A stretch of 33,349 nucleotides of DNA. Source: a virus. The DNA lies in IMG/VR virus record IMGVR_UViG_3300012936_002435, positions 1-33,349 of that record, one strand, 5' to 3'. Both the position numbers and the translations under genes were made by a program. The notes below the pieces were generated by a model. It worked only from the letters and a program-made list of their open reading frames with translations, was not told where the DNA came from and made no database searches. This document shows, in pieces, positions 1 through 7,316 of the stretch; the first letter of the stretch is position 1; every line of letters begins with the position of its first letter.

Positions 1-1266
1 AAAACAGTTATAGTAGGTTTCACAGCAGAAGGACTGAACAGCATCATTGCTACTCCAAACGGAGAACAGTATGCACATCTACTTCATGCCACTGCATTGC
101 AAACTATTATAAATGGTGACACAATAGTTCGTTATGATTATGCAACATTTGTAGAGTGGGCAGTAGCAAGTTTATTAGGACTTATTATTATCTTAATGGC
201 GATTAAAATGCCGTATTGGTTGATAGGTGCAGTATTAGTTGTAGTACCTGCGGGTGCTGTGTACGGTGCTTATACAGCATTTACTGGGCATTTACTACTA
301 TGGGATTGGAGTTGGCCTGTGTTTGTAAGTTCAATAGTAGGCTTCCATGCAGTGTTCAATAGATTTGTAAGTGAGTACTTACAAAAACAAGCAATTAAAA
401 AACAGTTCGCAGGATATGCAAGTCCAACAGTAGTTAGACTATTACAAGAGAATCCAGCACTTATTAAAGAAGGTATGAAAAAAGAAGTTTCAATACTATT
501 CTCAGACTTACGTGGCTTTACGCCTTTAGGCGAATCATTCGGTGATGATGTTAAAGGCCTAACAAAAATTATGAATGGCTATATGGATGCAATTACACAA
601 CCTATACTTGATAGCGATGGTATGGTTATTAAGTATATAGGTGACGCAAGTATGCACGTACATAATGCACCAATAGACGATCCAGAACATCCTAAGACAG
701 CAGTAAGGACTGGATTAGATATGCTGAAAGCAGTGGAGAAATTCAATGACAAAATTACAGCAGAAGGAAGACCGCCAGTCGGAATGGGGGCTGGTATCAA
801 CACAGGCCTTGGATATCTTGGTGAAATGGGTTCTACAAAACGACACTCATATGACGTTCTTGGAGACTCTGTATCAACAGCCGCAAGAATTGAAAGCAAA
901 TGTAAAGAATACGGATGCTTGTTACTTGTCGGAGAAAACACATACGAACGAACAAAAGAAGACTTCTTCTACTTAAAAATAGATGACTTGGCTGTGAAGG
1001 GCAAAACAATTGGTATTAAAATATATACCGTGTTAGATCTATCTGGAACACAGCATGAGAAAAGCAAAGAAATGCACAATGAAATGCATGATGCTTACAA
1101 ATCACAAGACTTTGATAAAGCAATATGGATATGTGAAAAATTACATAAACATTTCAACGGACAAATGTCTAAGTATTATGATATGTGGATAGAACGTTGT
1201 GAGTATATGAAGACTCAAGAACTTCCTAAAGATTGGAATGGCGTATTCATAGCCACTACAAAATAG
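1..1266 (+). CDS. CHASE2-domain class III adenylate cyclase (5' end outside window)
   Basis: The frame is open from base 1, so the start lies outside the window; the TTG at 97 is probably internal. The first ~45 codons look like the end of a CHASE2 sensor domain (VIVGFTAEGL, IATPNGEQYAHLLHA). About three membrane segments follow, then a class III cyclase domain. Counting from the first codon in the window, metal-binding Asp169 (FSDLRGFT) and Asp215 (GDAS) are present. Lys211 and Asp285 sit where adenine-selecting residues are expected, and Arg296 matches the transition-state Arg; the usual Asn before it is Ser292. The C-terminal tail (KDWNGVF) is typical of alphaproteobacterial cyclases. It probably makes cAMP from ATP at the inner membrane in response to a periplasmic cue. 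It is one of only three plus-strand genes and converges on 1267-1575. A cyclase of this type is unusual in a phage. Confidence 0.88.
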   Translation, partial: KTVIVGFTAEGLNSIIATPNGEQYAHLLHATALQTIINGDTIVRYDYATFVEWAVASLLGLIIILMAIKMPYWLIGAVLVVVPAGAVYGAYTAFTGHLLLWDWSWPVFVSSIVGFHAVFNRFVSEYLQKQAIKKQFAGYASPTVVRLLQENPALIKEGMKKEVSILFSDLRGFTPLGESFGDDVKGLTKIMNGYMDAITQPILDSDGMVIKYIGDASMHVHNAPIDDPEHPKTAVRTGLDMLKAVEKFNDKITAEGRPPVGMGAGINTGLGYLGEMGSTKRHSYDVLGDSVSTAARIESKCKEYGCLLLVGENTYERTKEDFFYLKIDDLAVKGKTIGIKIYTVLDLSGTQHEKSKEMHNEMHDAYKSQDFDKAIWICEKLHKHFNGQMSKYYDMWIERCEYMKTQELPKDWNGVFIATTK

Positions 1267-1575
1267 TTATTTTTTAAGTTTCTTACTGATCGTTTTAGGC
1301 AACTTTTCAAAGTTTAATTTTTCGCCAGTTGCTTTTTCGTATTCGTCTTTGAATTCTAAGACAGTGTTAAGTTTCTGATTAAGTCTAATTAAATCGTTGT
1401 CTAACATACGCACACGATCAATCAAAGCGATAAGAGTTTTATTTGCTTCACCAATGACAGGTTTGATCTCTGTAGTTACCCACTTCCATACGTAGTAGAC
1501 AAAATACCCAAGACCCATTGCCGCAACAATTGGAAAACCAAAATCTTTAATTGCTACGGCTAATTCTGCTGTCAT
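1267..1575 (-). CDS. Small membrane protein with coiled coil, GFPI type
   Basis: A 102-residue protein with one N-terminal membrane segment (about residues 8-33, starting at FGFPIVAAMGLGYFV), then a charged, heptad-like region and a Lys-rich tail. It is a paralogue of the 92-residue protein at 1792-2070: same GFPI start to the membrane helix and same LDNDL/MNNDL region. The design resembles small phage holin-like or YvrJ-like proteins, but no specific function can be assigned. It ends directly against the end of the cyclase gene. Confidence 0.72.
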   Translation of the reverse strand: MTAELAVAIKDFGFPIVAAMGLGYFVYYVWKWVTTEIKPVIGEANKTLIALIDRVRMLDNDLIRLNQKLNTVLEFKDEYEKATGEKLNFEKLPKTISKKLKK

Positions 1576-1578
1576 GTT

Positions 1579-1776
1579 TTAATTACTCTCTTTTACCTCT
1601 CTTGGAACATTTACTAACCAACCACCTTCGTTGACAATAAATCTATCGCCAGGTTTATATAGGTAATGATCTTTATCACTTCCATCTTTACCTTTTCCCA
1701 TTACTTCGCCGTCCCAATCGCCTTTAATTCTAAAATGTTTACCTACTTGTTCTACTGTGTAGTCTACCCAGATCAT
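1579..1776 (-). CDS. Small hypothetical protein
   Basis: A 65-residue soluble protein rich in Gly, Asp and Lys, with no membrane segment. I do not recognise the family. The run of short beta-like stretches (HFRIKGDWDGEVMG, DRFIVNEGGWLVNV) suggests a small beta barrel. It lies between the two paralogous GFPI membrane proteins with spacings of 3 and 15 bases, so the three are probably co-transcribed. Confidence 0.6.
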   Translation of the reverse strand: MIWVDYTVEQVGKHFRIKGDWDGEVMGKGKDGSDKDHYLYKPGDRFIVNEGGWLVNVPREVKESN

Positions 1777-1791
1777 TTTTGACTTCCTTCT

Positions 1792-2070
1792 CTAATCTCT
1801 TCTTGCGTCCTCTTTACCTTCATTGGCCGCAATTCTATCAATGTTAGGTTTAACATTGAGTACGTAACTCATTAAGGCATCAATCTTAACAAGGTCGTTA
1901 TTCATTGTCTGCACTCTATTATCAAGTCCAGTTATGATTCCTTTCAGCCCCAGTATACTTGAAGTCACTGTTGCTAAAATAAATTTAAGTGTAGTAAAAA
2001 CAAAAAAGCCAGCCGCAAGTGCTCCTGCGATCGGAAATCCTACTTCCCCTACGAATGTTAAAAAATCCAT
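1792..2070 (-). CDS. Small membrane protein with coiled coil, GFPI type (paralogue)
   Basis: A 92-residue protein with an N-terminal hydrophobic helix (about residues 5-40, beginning at VGFPIAGALAAGFFVF), then a short helical part (LDNRVQTMNNDLVKID) and a charged tail. It pairs with the protein at 1267-1575. A perfect T4 late-type box on the minus strand at 2110-2117 sits about 40 bases before the start codon, so late expression is likely. A holin-like or virion-associated membrane role is possible but unproven. Confidence 0.7.
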   Translation of the reverse strand: MDFLTFVGEVGFPIAGALAAGFFVFTTLKFILATVTSSILGLKGIITGLDNRVQTMNNDLVKIDALMSYVLNVKPNIDRIAANEGKEDARRD

Positions 2071-2109
2071 TTTTTCCCTCTGATGAATCGCCCTAATTCA
2101 TTATATAAG

Positions 2110-2117
2110 TATTTATA
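2110..2117 (-). promoter_or_regulatory. T4 late-type promoter box TATAAATA
   Basis: The minus strand reads TATAAATA exactly, the T4 late (gp55) consensus. It is about 40 bases upstream of the gene starting at 2070 and touches an opposite-strand box at 2118-2124. Confidence 0.7.
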
Positions 2118-2124
2118 ATAAATA
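2118..2124 (+). promoter_or_regulatory. T4 late-type promoter box ATAAATA
   Basis: The plus strand reads ATAAATA only 5 bases before the ATG at 2130. It directly abuts the minus-strand box at 2110-2117, making a back-to-back divergent pair. A transcript from here would be almost leaderless at 2130 unless a later start codon is used. Confidence 0.55.
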
Positions 2125-2129
2125 CGAGT

Positions 2130-2489
2130 ATGGAAGCACTTTTCTTGCTTGTAATCAAACACTGTATTATCGATCTTATGTGGCAACCGCTATCATATCC
2201 AAAAGGTCGAAGCAAGTTCAATTACCTTGGATTGAACGCACATTTACAACATTACGTACCACACGGATTAGGGACTGTATTAGTACTATCCTTGTTTACA
2301 GACCCTTGTACGGCGCTCTTAGGCGGTTTAATAGACTATATTTTGCACTGGCATATAGACTTTGCAAAGACTCATACCAGAGCATATTTTGGTTGGACTA
2401 ATAATGATAGGCAGTTTTGGATTCTAAATGCTTTTGATCAATTGCTACACTTTAGCACTTACTACTTAATTTTGGTATATTTGGTTTAG
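2130..2489 (+). CDS. DUF3307-like integral membrane protein
   Basis: A 119-residue hydrophobic protein. The N-terminus (FLLVIKHCIIDLMWQ), central DYILHWHIDFAK and C-terminal FDQLLHFSTYYL match the spaced His/Asp pattern of DUF3307-type membrane proteins. Function is unknown; conserved His and Asp residues within membrane helices are the notable feature. It has no clear ribosome binding site, and a late-type box lies 5 bases before the ATG. Its last 4 bases overlap the convergent gene at 2486-3844. Confidence 0.7.
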   Translation: MEALFLLVIKHCIIDLMWQPLSYPKGRSKFNYLGLNAHLQHYVPHGLGTVLVLSLFTDPCTALLGGLIDYILHWHIDFAKTHTRAYFGWTNNDRQFWILNAFDQLLHFSTYYLILVYLV

Positions 2490-3844
2490 TAGTTACCACG
2501 TACTTTAGTAAGTACTTTCAGTAAACTACCTTTTTCAATATAGTTACGTACATAACCTGTATCGTCCATGTACATTCTAATTTGGAATAGTTTCTGTTTA
2601 GTTTTCTTTTTTTCTAACTTGTTGTAAATTACAAGAGTTGGTTTGCCAACACCTTTATCTCTTTTACTGTATTCTACTCTTGCACCTAAATCAATGTCTG
2701 CGTTTAGATATAATTTAGATAGTCTTTTGAAATCTAAAACATAGTAACCTTTGTCTGAAAAGTCTACAAGTCTTATTCTATCGTCACCTAATGTTCCAAA
2801 GAATTTAAGTCCTGTAATTAATTGTCTTAGTACCTCAGACTCTTTTTGTAAGTTTGCGCCTTTTAATTTTTTGTCAAGTGCATCGGCGGCATATGCGTAT
2901 GCTTCTTTGTATGCAGATACAATATCATTCTTTTTGACAAACGTATCTTTGACTCCTGAAATATCTAATCCAAATTTATTATACATATCTTGCATTAAAT
3001 CAAATCTTTCATCAAGACTTGCTGTTCCTTTTCCTCCGCCCTTTTGTCCAAACTGACCAACATCTCCAGTTTTAACACTAAGGTCAAAATGTTTTACAAC
3101 TCTCTTACCTTTAGCATCTGTGTAAATCATTTGTACATCTGTTTTAGATCCTACTTCGTTGCTTACACCGTCACTGACAACTTCAACTTTATCTGATCTT
3201 CCGTTCTCAAGGAAAAACTTACTATATCTTCTTACGGCATCGTTCACATAAGCCGTTACTGCATTTACTCTTAGAGCCATATGTTTACGTAACTTATCAG
3301 GTTGCATAAAGTCTTGATATGCCCGTTCTTTTAAAGAAATGCTTAATTCAAATAAATCTGTAATTCTATTGTTTTTTAAATCTTGTGCTTTTTCACTTAA
3401 TGTGCCTTGAACTTTGCCATGTTTCATTTTTCCGATAGTGGCATATACTTCTTCCGAAGTAATTTCTGCTCCTTTAGATAATCTTGCGTGAGTTGCGGCA
3501 CCAAGTATTCCTTCTACAACTTCGCCTTTATTTTCAATTTTATCTACTTCACCTGTATCATCTACTTCTTGACCTTTAACTCCTGCCTTCATAGCAGGTG
3601 TTTTCCAAACGTGCATTACTTTAACATTAGTAACATCTTCACCATCAACTTTACCGTAGATAGGATCGTCTCTGTTTGTTACTTTTTGACCTTTGTTTGG
3701 AATTAAAACTTTATCTCCGGATTTGCCTATTCTAATAGGTTCAGGGGCTTTGTCTAACATCTGTTGTACAAACGGCACATACTTTACGTCATCCGTCTTA
3801 GACAATGCGGCCATTTCGGTGATTTTAAAGTCAGTATATCTCAT
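2486..3844 (-). CDS. Predicted PD-(D/E)XK-like nuclease with capsid-targeting-like leader
   Basis: A 452-residue protein starting MRYTDFKITE; the ITE at residues 8-10 fits the (I/L)xE site cut by T4 prohead protease gp21 in internal proteins. In the middle, Glu230, Asp236 (GSKTDVQ) and Lys258 (DLSVKTG), followed by QFGQ, look like the degenerate E/D...SxK active site of restriction-endonuclease-like folds. The C-terminal ~170 residues are basic and beta-rich. It is the last gene of the Hsp20-ClpS-HO-bilin reductase run, but has its own late-type box only 8 bases before the ATG. A virion-packaged, injected nuclease is an inference; a structural role is the alternative. Confidence 0.6.
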   Translation of the reverse strand: MRYTDFKITEMAALSKTDDVKYVPFVQQMLDKAPEPIRIGKSGDKVLIPNKGQKVTNRDDPIYGKVDGEDVTNVKVMHVWKTPAMKAGVKGQEVDDTGEVDKIENKGEVVEGILGAATHARLSKGAEITSEEVYATIGKMKHGKVQGTLSEKAQDLKNNRITDLFELSISLKERAYQDFMQPDKLRKHMALRVNAVTAYVNDAVRRYSKFFLENGRSDKVEVVSDGVSNEVGSKTDVQMIYTDAKGKRVVKHFDLSVKTGDVGQFGQKGGGKGTASLDERFDLMQDMYNKFGLDISGVKDTFVKKNDIVSAYKEAYAYAADALDKKLKGANLQKESEVLRQLITGLKFFGTLGDDRIRLVDFSDKGYYVLDFKRLSKLYLNADIDLGARVEYSKRDKGVGKPTLVIYNKLEKKKTKQKLFQIRMYMDDTGYVRNYIEKGSLLKVLTKVRGNY

Positions 3845-3852
3845 AACAACAG

Positions 3853-3859
3853 TATTTAT
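3853..3859 (-). promoter_or_regulatory. Late-type box ATAAATA before the nuclease-like gene
   Basis: The minus strand reads AATAAATACTG, with the box ending 8 bases before the ATG at 3844. It overlaps the end of the bilin reductase gene, so the last gene of the run may be separately transcribed late. Confidence 0.5.
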
Positions 3860-4548
3860 TAAAGTTTTGGGAAGAGCATATCAGTACAAAAACGTTCAAC
3901 ATCTGCTTCATTCAAGCCTAATGTTTTCATAACACGTGGTGTATGTGGGTTTTGTTGCTGATTATGGCAGTAATAGTTTTGTGCGCCAGCAGTAAGATCT
4001 GTGGTTGCACAACCTGTATATTCAGGTACACTTTCAAACCACACTTTTAAATTTTCAGTTGCTATATCTATGATAGTTTGTGCTTCTTCATCTGTGCGTA
4101 CATTACCTGCCGCGATCATGCTTGGCGTAAAAATATTTGTTGCCCACTCAGGAAGTTCACGTTGTCTTGTTGGTACAAAGTCTTTTACTTTATCTTGATA
4201 CCATTCTACAAGTGGGTGATCTTCACCTCCACTACTTGCACTAAAATCATGGAACGCACCAGTCATTTTGTTTTTGCCTGCAATAACATCAAAGCCATAT
4301 ATTGGTGCATCGTTTGTTAGCACAGGAAAACAACATACGTGCATCATCCAAAGACCTTTTGTTTCACGTGCATCAACAACATCTATATGGGCTCTACGTA
4401 CATGGTCATTTGCCCATACTCTATTAATCCAACCATTCTCGGGTTGATTAAAATAATCAAGTCCAGGCTCTGCTATTTCTTTTGCATTCTCGTCAAAGAT
4501 ATTTAAAATTTCATCTTTGCAATCTATAAGTTTATCCCATATAGCCAT
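3859..4548 (-). CDS. Ferredoxin-dependent bilin reductase, PebS/PcyX-like
   Basis: A 229-residue protein with clear FDBR signatures: RRAHIDVVDAR (51-61), GLWMMHVCCFP (65-75), APIYGFDVIAGKNKMTG (81-97), FHDFS (99-103) and a C-terminal YYCHNQQQNPHTPRV (192-206). His70 and Asp87 appear to align with the catalytic His88 and Asp105 of PcyA (from memory, not aligned). The family reduces biliverdin with electrons from ferredoxin. Phage members PebS and PcyX carry out a four-electron reduction to phycoerythrobilin, which is the likely reaction here. Heme oxygenase, which makes biliverdin, is encoded just upstream. The exact product cannot be decided from sequence. An oceanic phage PcyX-like identity fits the non-cyanobacterial context. 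Confidence 0.92.
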   Translation of the reverse strand: MAIWDKLIDCKDEILNIFDENAKEIAEPGLDYFNQPENGWINRVWANDHVRRAHIDVVDARETKGLWMMHVCCFPVLTNDAPIYGFDVIAGKNKMTGAFHDFSASSGGEDHPLVEWYQDKVKDFVPTRQRELPEWATNIFTPSMIAAGNVRTDEEAQTIIDIATENLKVWFESVPEYTGCATTDLTAGAQNYYCHNQQQNPHTPRVMKTLGLNEADVERFCTDMLFPKL

Positions 4549-4549
4549 A

Positions 4550-4705
4550 TTACTTCTTTCCCATTAGGAGAGAACTTATAAGCAATTTAATTTCCTTAAT
4601 TTGCTTTTCTATTCTATCCAGTTGTTGTTTAGTTGATTCTTCTTCTTGGATTTGGTCTTGTGCGTCTTTTTGAGCTCTGAACTCAGGAATTTGACTCAGT
4701 TTCAT
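4550..4705 (-). CDS. Small coiled-coil protein, 51 residues
   Basis: This ORF starts at an ATG inside the end of the heme oxygenase gene (overlap 23 bases) and fills the gap to the bilin reductase start. AGGAG lies 7 bases before the ATG. The protein starts MKLSQIPEF, has a Gln/Glu-rich helical stretch with heptad spacing (about residues 11-42, including LDRIEKQIKEIKLL) and ends LLMGKK. Position between the two bilin enzymes and good spacing argue for a real gene. Function is unknown; a coupling or dimerising role is speculation. Confidence 0.68.
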   Translation of the reverse strand: MKLSQIPEFRAQKDAQDQIQEEESTKQQLDRIEKQIKEIKLLISSLLMGKK

Positions 4706-5240
4706 CCATCATCTCCTGGAACAGTTTTGTTGCAAACTCAAAACAAATTTTTGCTTCGTCTGCCATGTTATCATTTAACTTTTCTCTGATCGCAGTTTTT
4801 AATGCACTTGGATCTTCAAAGTCAAACATTTTGCCTGCCCCCGGAACTTTCTTACGGATCATTTGTCCTCCACTAAGGTCACCCATGTGCCTTGTGTAAA
4901 CATGAGCCATAAGTTTTTCAGGATCGGTTGATATGCTCATAATATGATCAGCATATTCTCTACTGCTTGGAGTTGTCTTTGGTGGTTCCTTGTCTGGTGC
5001 ACCTTCACCCCAAAGTTCTTGAAAGTCTTCTAATATTCTTGGTGCTCGTCTAATGTCAGGAAGTCCATTAAGAACGCCTTGAGCCATTGCACAAGTTTCA
5101 AGTATATTGTAATTAACATATTGATTATATAAGAATGTTGCGTAAAGTTTTGGATCAATAGATCCACTCATTAAAACTTTTACAAATTTTTGCCTTTCAG
5201 CATTTCTATGATGTTCGTACGTTAATTCTTTTAAACTCAT
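4683..5240 (-). CDS. Heme oxygenase, biliverdin-producing
   Basis: A 185-residue soluble all-helical protein. His11 in EHHRNAE fits the HxxAE proximal haem ligand, and GDLSGGQ (120-126) is the distal-helix signature of HO-1/HmuO-type enzymes. It opens haem to biliverdin IX-alpha with release of Fe2+ and CO, using ferredoxin or another reductant. Its start overlaps the ClpS stop (ATGA at 5237-5240), so the two are translationally coupled. With the downstream bilin reductase it forms a two-step haem-to-bilin route. Iron release from host haem is another possible benefit. Confidence 0.94.
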   Translation of the reverse strand: MSLKELTYEHHRNAERQKFVKVLMSGSIDPKLYATFLYNQYVNYNILETCAMAQGVLNGLPDIRRAPRILEDFQELWGEGAPDKEPPKTTPSSREYADHIMSISTDPEKLMAHVYTRHMGDLSGGQMIRKKVPGAGKMFDFEDPSALKTAIREKLNDNMADEAKICFEFATKLFQEMMDETESNS

Positions 5241-5536
5241 TCTTTCTCAACTCTGATCTGCAAAGGAAATCCTGTTGCTCTTGCCATTGTTGTTGCTTCA
5301 ATACTTTTTTGCTCTGCAAGTTCGTATGTATATACTCCAACAATCGCACTGCCCTCTGTATGAATTTGTAATGTTAAATTTTTTGCAGTATCTTGAGAAT
5401 GTTTAAAAACACCAACAAGCACTTCAATTACAAAATCCATAGGAGTAACATCATCGTTTAGAAAGACTACTTTAAATTGATCTGGTGTAGTAACAATTTG
5501 TTCAATTTTTTCGTCAATTAAAACTTCTGTGTTCAT
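5237..5536 (-). CDS. clpS: ClpS adaptor (N-degron recognition for ClpAP)
   Basis: A 99-residue protein matching the ClpS core: FKVVFLNDDVTPMDFV (21-36), then a C-terminal GVYTYELAEQK and GFPLQIRVE. The Asn27-Asp28-Asp29 group and His59 are the residues that bind the N-terminal amino group of N-end-rule substrates. ClpS hands such proteins to ClpAP and blocks other ClpA substrates. AGGAG lies upstream, with a late-type box at 5551-5557. It couples to heme oxygenase through an ATGA overlap. A phage ClpS could redirect host ClpAP; that is inference. Confidence 0.92.
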   Translation of the reverse strand: MNTEVLIDEKIEQIVTTPDQFKVVFLNDDVTPMDFVIEVLVGVFKHSQDTAKNLTLQIHTEGSAIVGVYTYELAEQKSIEATTMARATGFPLQIRVEKE

Positions 5537-5550
5537 CTTTTCTCCTACTG

Positions 5551-5557
5551 TATTTAG
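5551..5557 (-). promoter_or_regulatory. Late-type box CTAAATA before clpS
   Basis: The minus strand reads ACTAAATACAGTAGGAG: the box ends 14 bases before the ATG at 5536, with the AGGAG ribosome site in between. Confidence 0.5.
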
Positions 5558-5566
5558 TGAAGTGTG

Positions 5567-5595
5567 TTTGCAGTCGACACAAAGCCGACTGCAAA
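5567..5595. terminator. Perfect 10-bp hairpin between hsp20 and clpS
   Basis: TTTGCAGTCG (5567-5576) pairs perfectly with CGACTGCAAA (5586-5595) across a 9-base loop. There is no U tract, so it may be a weak terminator, an mRNA 3'-end stabiliser or a processing site that sets different levels of Hsp20 and ClpS. Confidence 0.45.
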
Positions 5596-5603
5596 TCCAT
5601 TGT

Positions 5604-6047
5604 TTATTTTACGTCGATAGTTCTTGCTTTTTTAGCCTCTGGAATAATTCTTTCCATGCTAATTTTAAGCAAACCATCTTTCAACTCAGCGCCATTTACT
5701 TGTACATCATCTGCAATAGTAAAAGATTTTGTAAAGTGTCTTTTGCTAATGCCTCTGTACTGAACGCCATCCTTTTCGTCCTGTTCATCTGTTTTGTGTA
5801 CAGATTTTACAGTCACCACGCCATCTTCGTATTGCACGTCGATGTCTTTTTTACCGAAGCCTGCAAGTGCAAGTTCGATATCGTAAGTGTAATCACCTGT
5901 TCTTACAATATTGTAAGGTGGGTAATTTGTTGTTGGAACTGAAAAGAACTCGTCATTCATCATAGATTCGAATCTATCAAAAATAGGATCGAAACCTACT
6001 GTTACGGGTCTTAGTTGATTAAAAATTGATAGGGATTTGTTTGTCAT
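5604..6047 (-). CDS. Small heat-shock protein Hsp20 (IbpA-like)
   Basis: A 147-residue protein with the alpha-crystallin domain at about residues 42-140 (PPYNIVRTGDYTYDIELALAG, then GISKRHFTKSFTI) and a short IPE-type C-terminal region. It is an ATP-independent holdase that keeps unfolding proteins soluble. Hsp20 is common in T4-like marine phages. A very strong site (AAAGGAGGAC) precedes the ATG. Both a sigma70-like promoter (6129-6157) and a late-type box (6110-6116) lie upstream, so it may be made throughout infection. Confidence 0.93.
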   Translation of the reverse strand: MTNKSLSIFNQLRPVTVGFDPIFDRFESMMNDEFFSVPTTNYPPYNIVRTGDYTYDIELALAGFGKKDIDVQYEDGVVTVKSVHKTDEQDEKDGVQYRGISKRHFTKSFTIADDVQVNGAELKDGLLKISMERIIPEAKKARTIDVK

Positions 6048-6109
6048 TGTCTTGTCCTCCTTTATTAAGCAAGTTTATGTTGTAAGACCTATCAAGCATC
6101 TTACACATT

Positions 6110-6116
6110 TATTTAT
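6110..6116 (-). promoter_or_regulatory. Late-type box ATAAATA before hsp20
   Basis: The minus strand reads GATAAATAAATG here, about 63 bases before the hsp20 start and downstream of the sigma70-like promoter. Confidence 0.5.
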
Positions 6117-6128
6117 CTTCATAATACT

Positions 6129-6157
6129 AATATAAGCATTTTCTGAAGAAAAATCAA
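6129..6157 (-). promoter_or_regulatory. Sigma70-like promoter for hsp20 and following genes
   Basis: Minus strand: -35 TTGATT at 6152-6157, 17-base spacer, -10 TATATT at 6129-6134. It points into hsp20. Confidence 0.65.
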
Positions 6158-6173
6158 GTGTTTTGTTTACCAT

Positions 6174-7316
6174 TTATGCGTAAACGGAATTAAATTGTTG
6201 ACTAACCTGAATAAACGTAGCACATTTACTCAATTGTTTAAGACCTGGTGCACCAACATAAGTGCAAGTAGATCGTAGTCCGCCCAACAGATCTTGAACA
6301 GTATGATTTACGTTACCTCTATATGGTACTTCTACAGTTCTACCTTCACTTGAACGATAGTCCTTTAAACCACCAAAATGTTTTTCATTTGCAGTATCTG
6401 AACTCATACCATAAAATTGCACAAATTGACGTTTTTCATAGTGAGGCAAATAGTTTCCATTATCTAATAAAGTTGCTTCACCATTAGCAAAATGTTTAGT
6501 AATAATATCTCCTCCACCCTGATCGTGTCCTGCTAACATTCCGCCAAGCATTACAAAGTCAGCACCACCGGCAAATGCTTTAGCAACATCGCCAGGACAA
6601 GTACAACCGCCATCAGCGATAACGTGTCCACCAAGGCCATGTGCCGCGTCGGCGCATTCGATGACCGCGGATAATTGAGGATATCCAACACCAGTCTGTA
6701 TGCGAGTAGTGCAAACACTACCAGGGCCAATGCCCACTTTAACAATATCTGCTCCATTTAATATTAACTCCTGTGTTTGGTCTCCAGTTACAACATTGCC
6801 TGCAATGATAATGATATCAGGAAATTCTGCTCTTAATTTTGCAATGTATTCTGCAAAAAACTTTGTATATCCGTTAGCAACATCTACACACAAATACTTT
6901 AAATCTGCATCACCTGTGTTATCATATACATCTTTAAACTTTTTATAGTCTGCTTCAGTAATACCAATGCTCATAGCAACACATTCAGAACGTAGTCCTG
7001 CAGGTACTTGAGGCTCTTCTTTGTAGTAATCTCTAAAGTATGCAATTAATTGTTCTGCACTATAAGTTTTCACAAGGCAAGTAAACATTGATTGTTCTGC
7101 AAGTGTGTCTGCCATTTCAAATGTACCAACACCGTCCATATTAGCCGCCATAATAGGAACGCCAATATAATCATCATGGTCTGGTAGTTTGCTTTTATAG
7201 TTTCTAAAATTAAAAGTTCTACGTACTGAAACATCTTTACGACTTCCCAGGGTTGAACGCTTTGGGCGTAGTAATACATTAGAGTAGTCAAGTTTAAGAT
7301 CCGGTTCAATTCGCAT
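6174..7316 (-). CDS. guaC: GMP reductase
   Basis: 380 residues, IMPDH/GMPR TIM-barrel family. The start at 7316 is preferred: the protein then opens MRIEPDLKL like E. coli GuaC, and GGAG lies 10 bases upstream, whereas the ATG at 7331 has no ribosome site. [11 protein letters not shown] holds the catalytic Cys (residue 202). The [18 protein letters not shown] and [10 protein letters not shown] motifs are GuaC-like, and there is no CBS insert. It converts GMP to IMP and ammonia with NADPH, letting guanine nucleotides from degraded host nucleic acid be redistributed. It overlaps the upstream oxygenase gene by 11 bases and fits the nucleotide-recycling theme with NrdA/B. Confidence 0.93.
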   Translation of the reverse strand: MRIEPDLKLDYSNVLLRPKRSTLGSRKDVSVRRTFNFRNYKSKLPDHDDYIGVPIMAANMDGVGTFEMADTLAEQSMFTCLVKTYSAEQLIAYFRDYYKEEPQVPAGLRSECVAMSIGITEADYKKFKDVYDNTGDADLKYLCVDVANGYTKFFAEYIAKLRAEFPDIIIIAGNVVTGDQTQELILNGADIVKVGIGPGSVCTTRIQTGVGYPQLSAVIECADAAHGLGGHVIADGGCTCPGDVAKAFAGGADFVMLGGMLAGHDQGGGDIITKHFANGEATLLDNGNYLPHYEKRQFVQFYGMSSDTANEKHFGGLKDYRSSEGRTVEVPYRGNVNHTVQDLLGGLRSTCTYVGAPGLKQLSKCATFIQVSQQFNSVYA

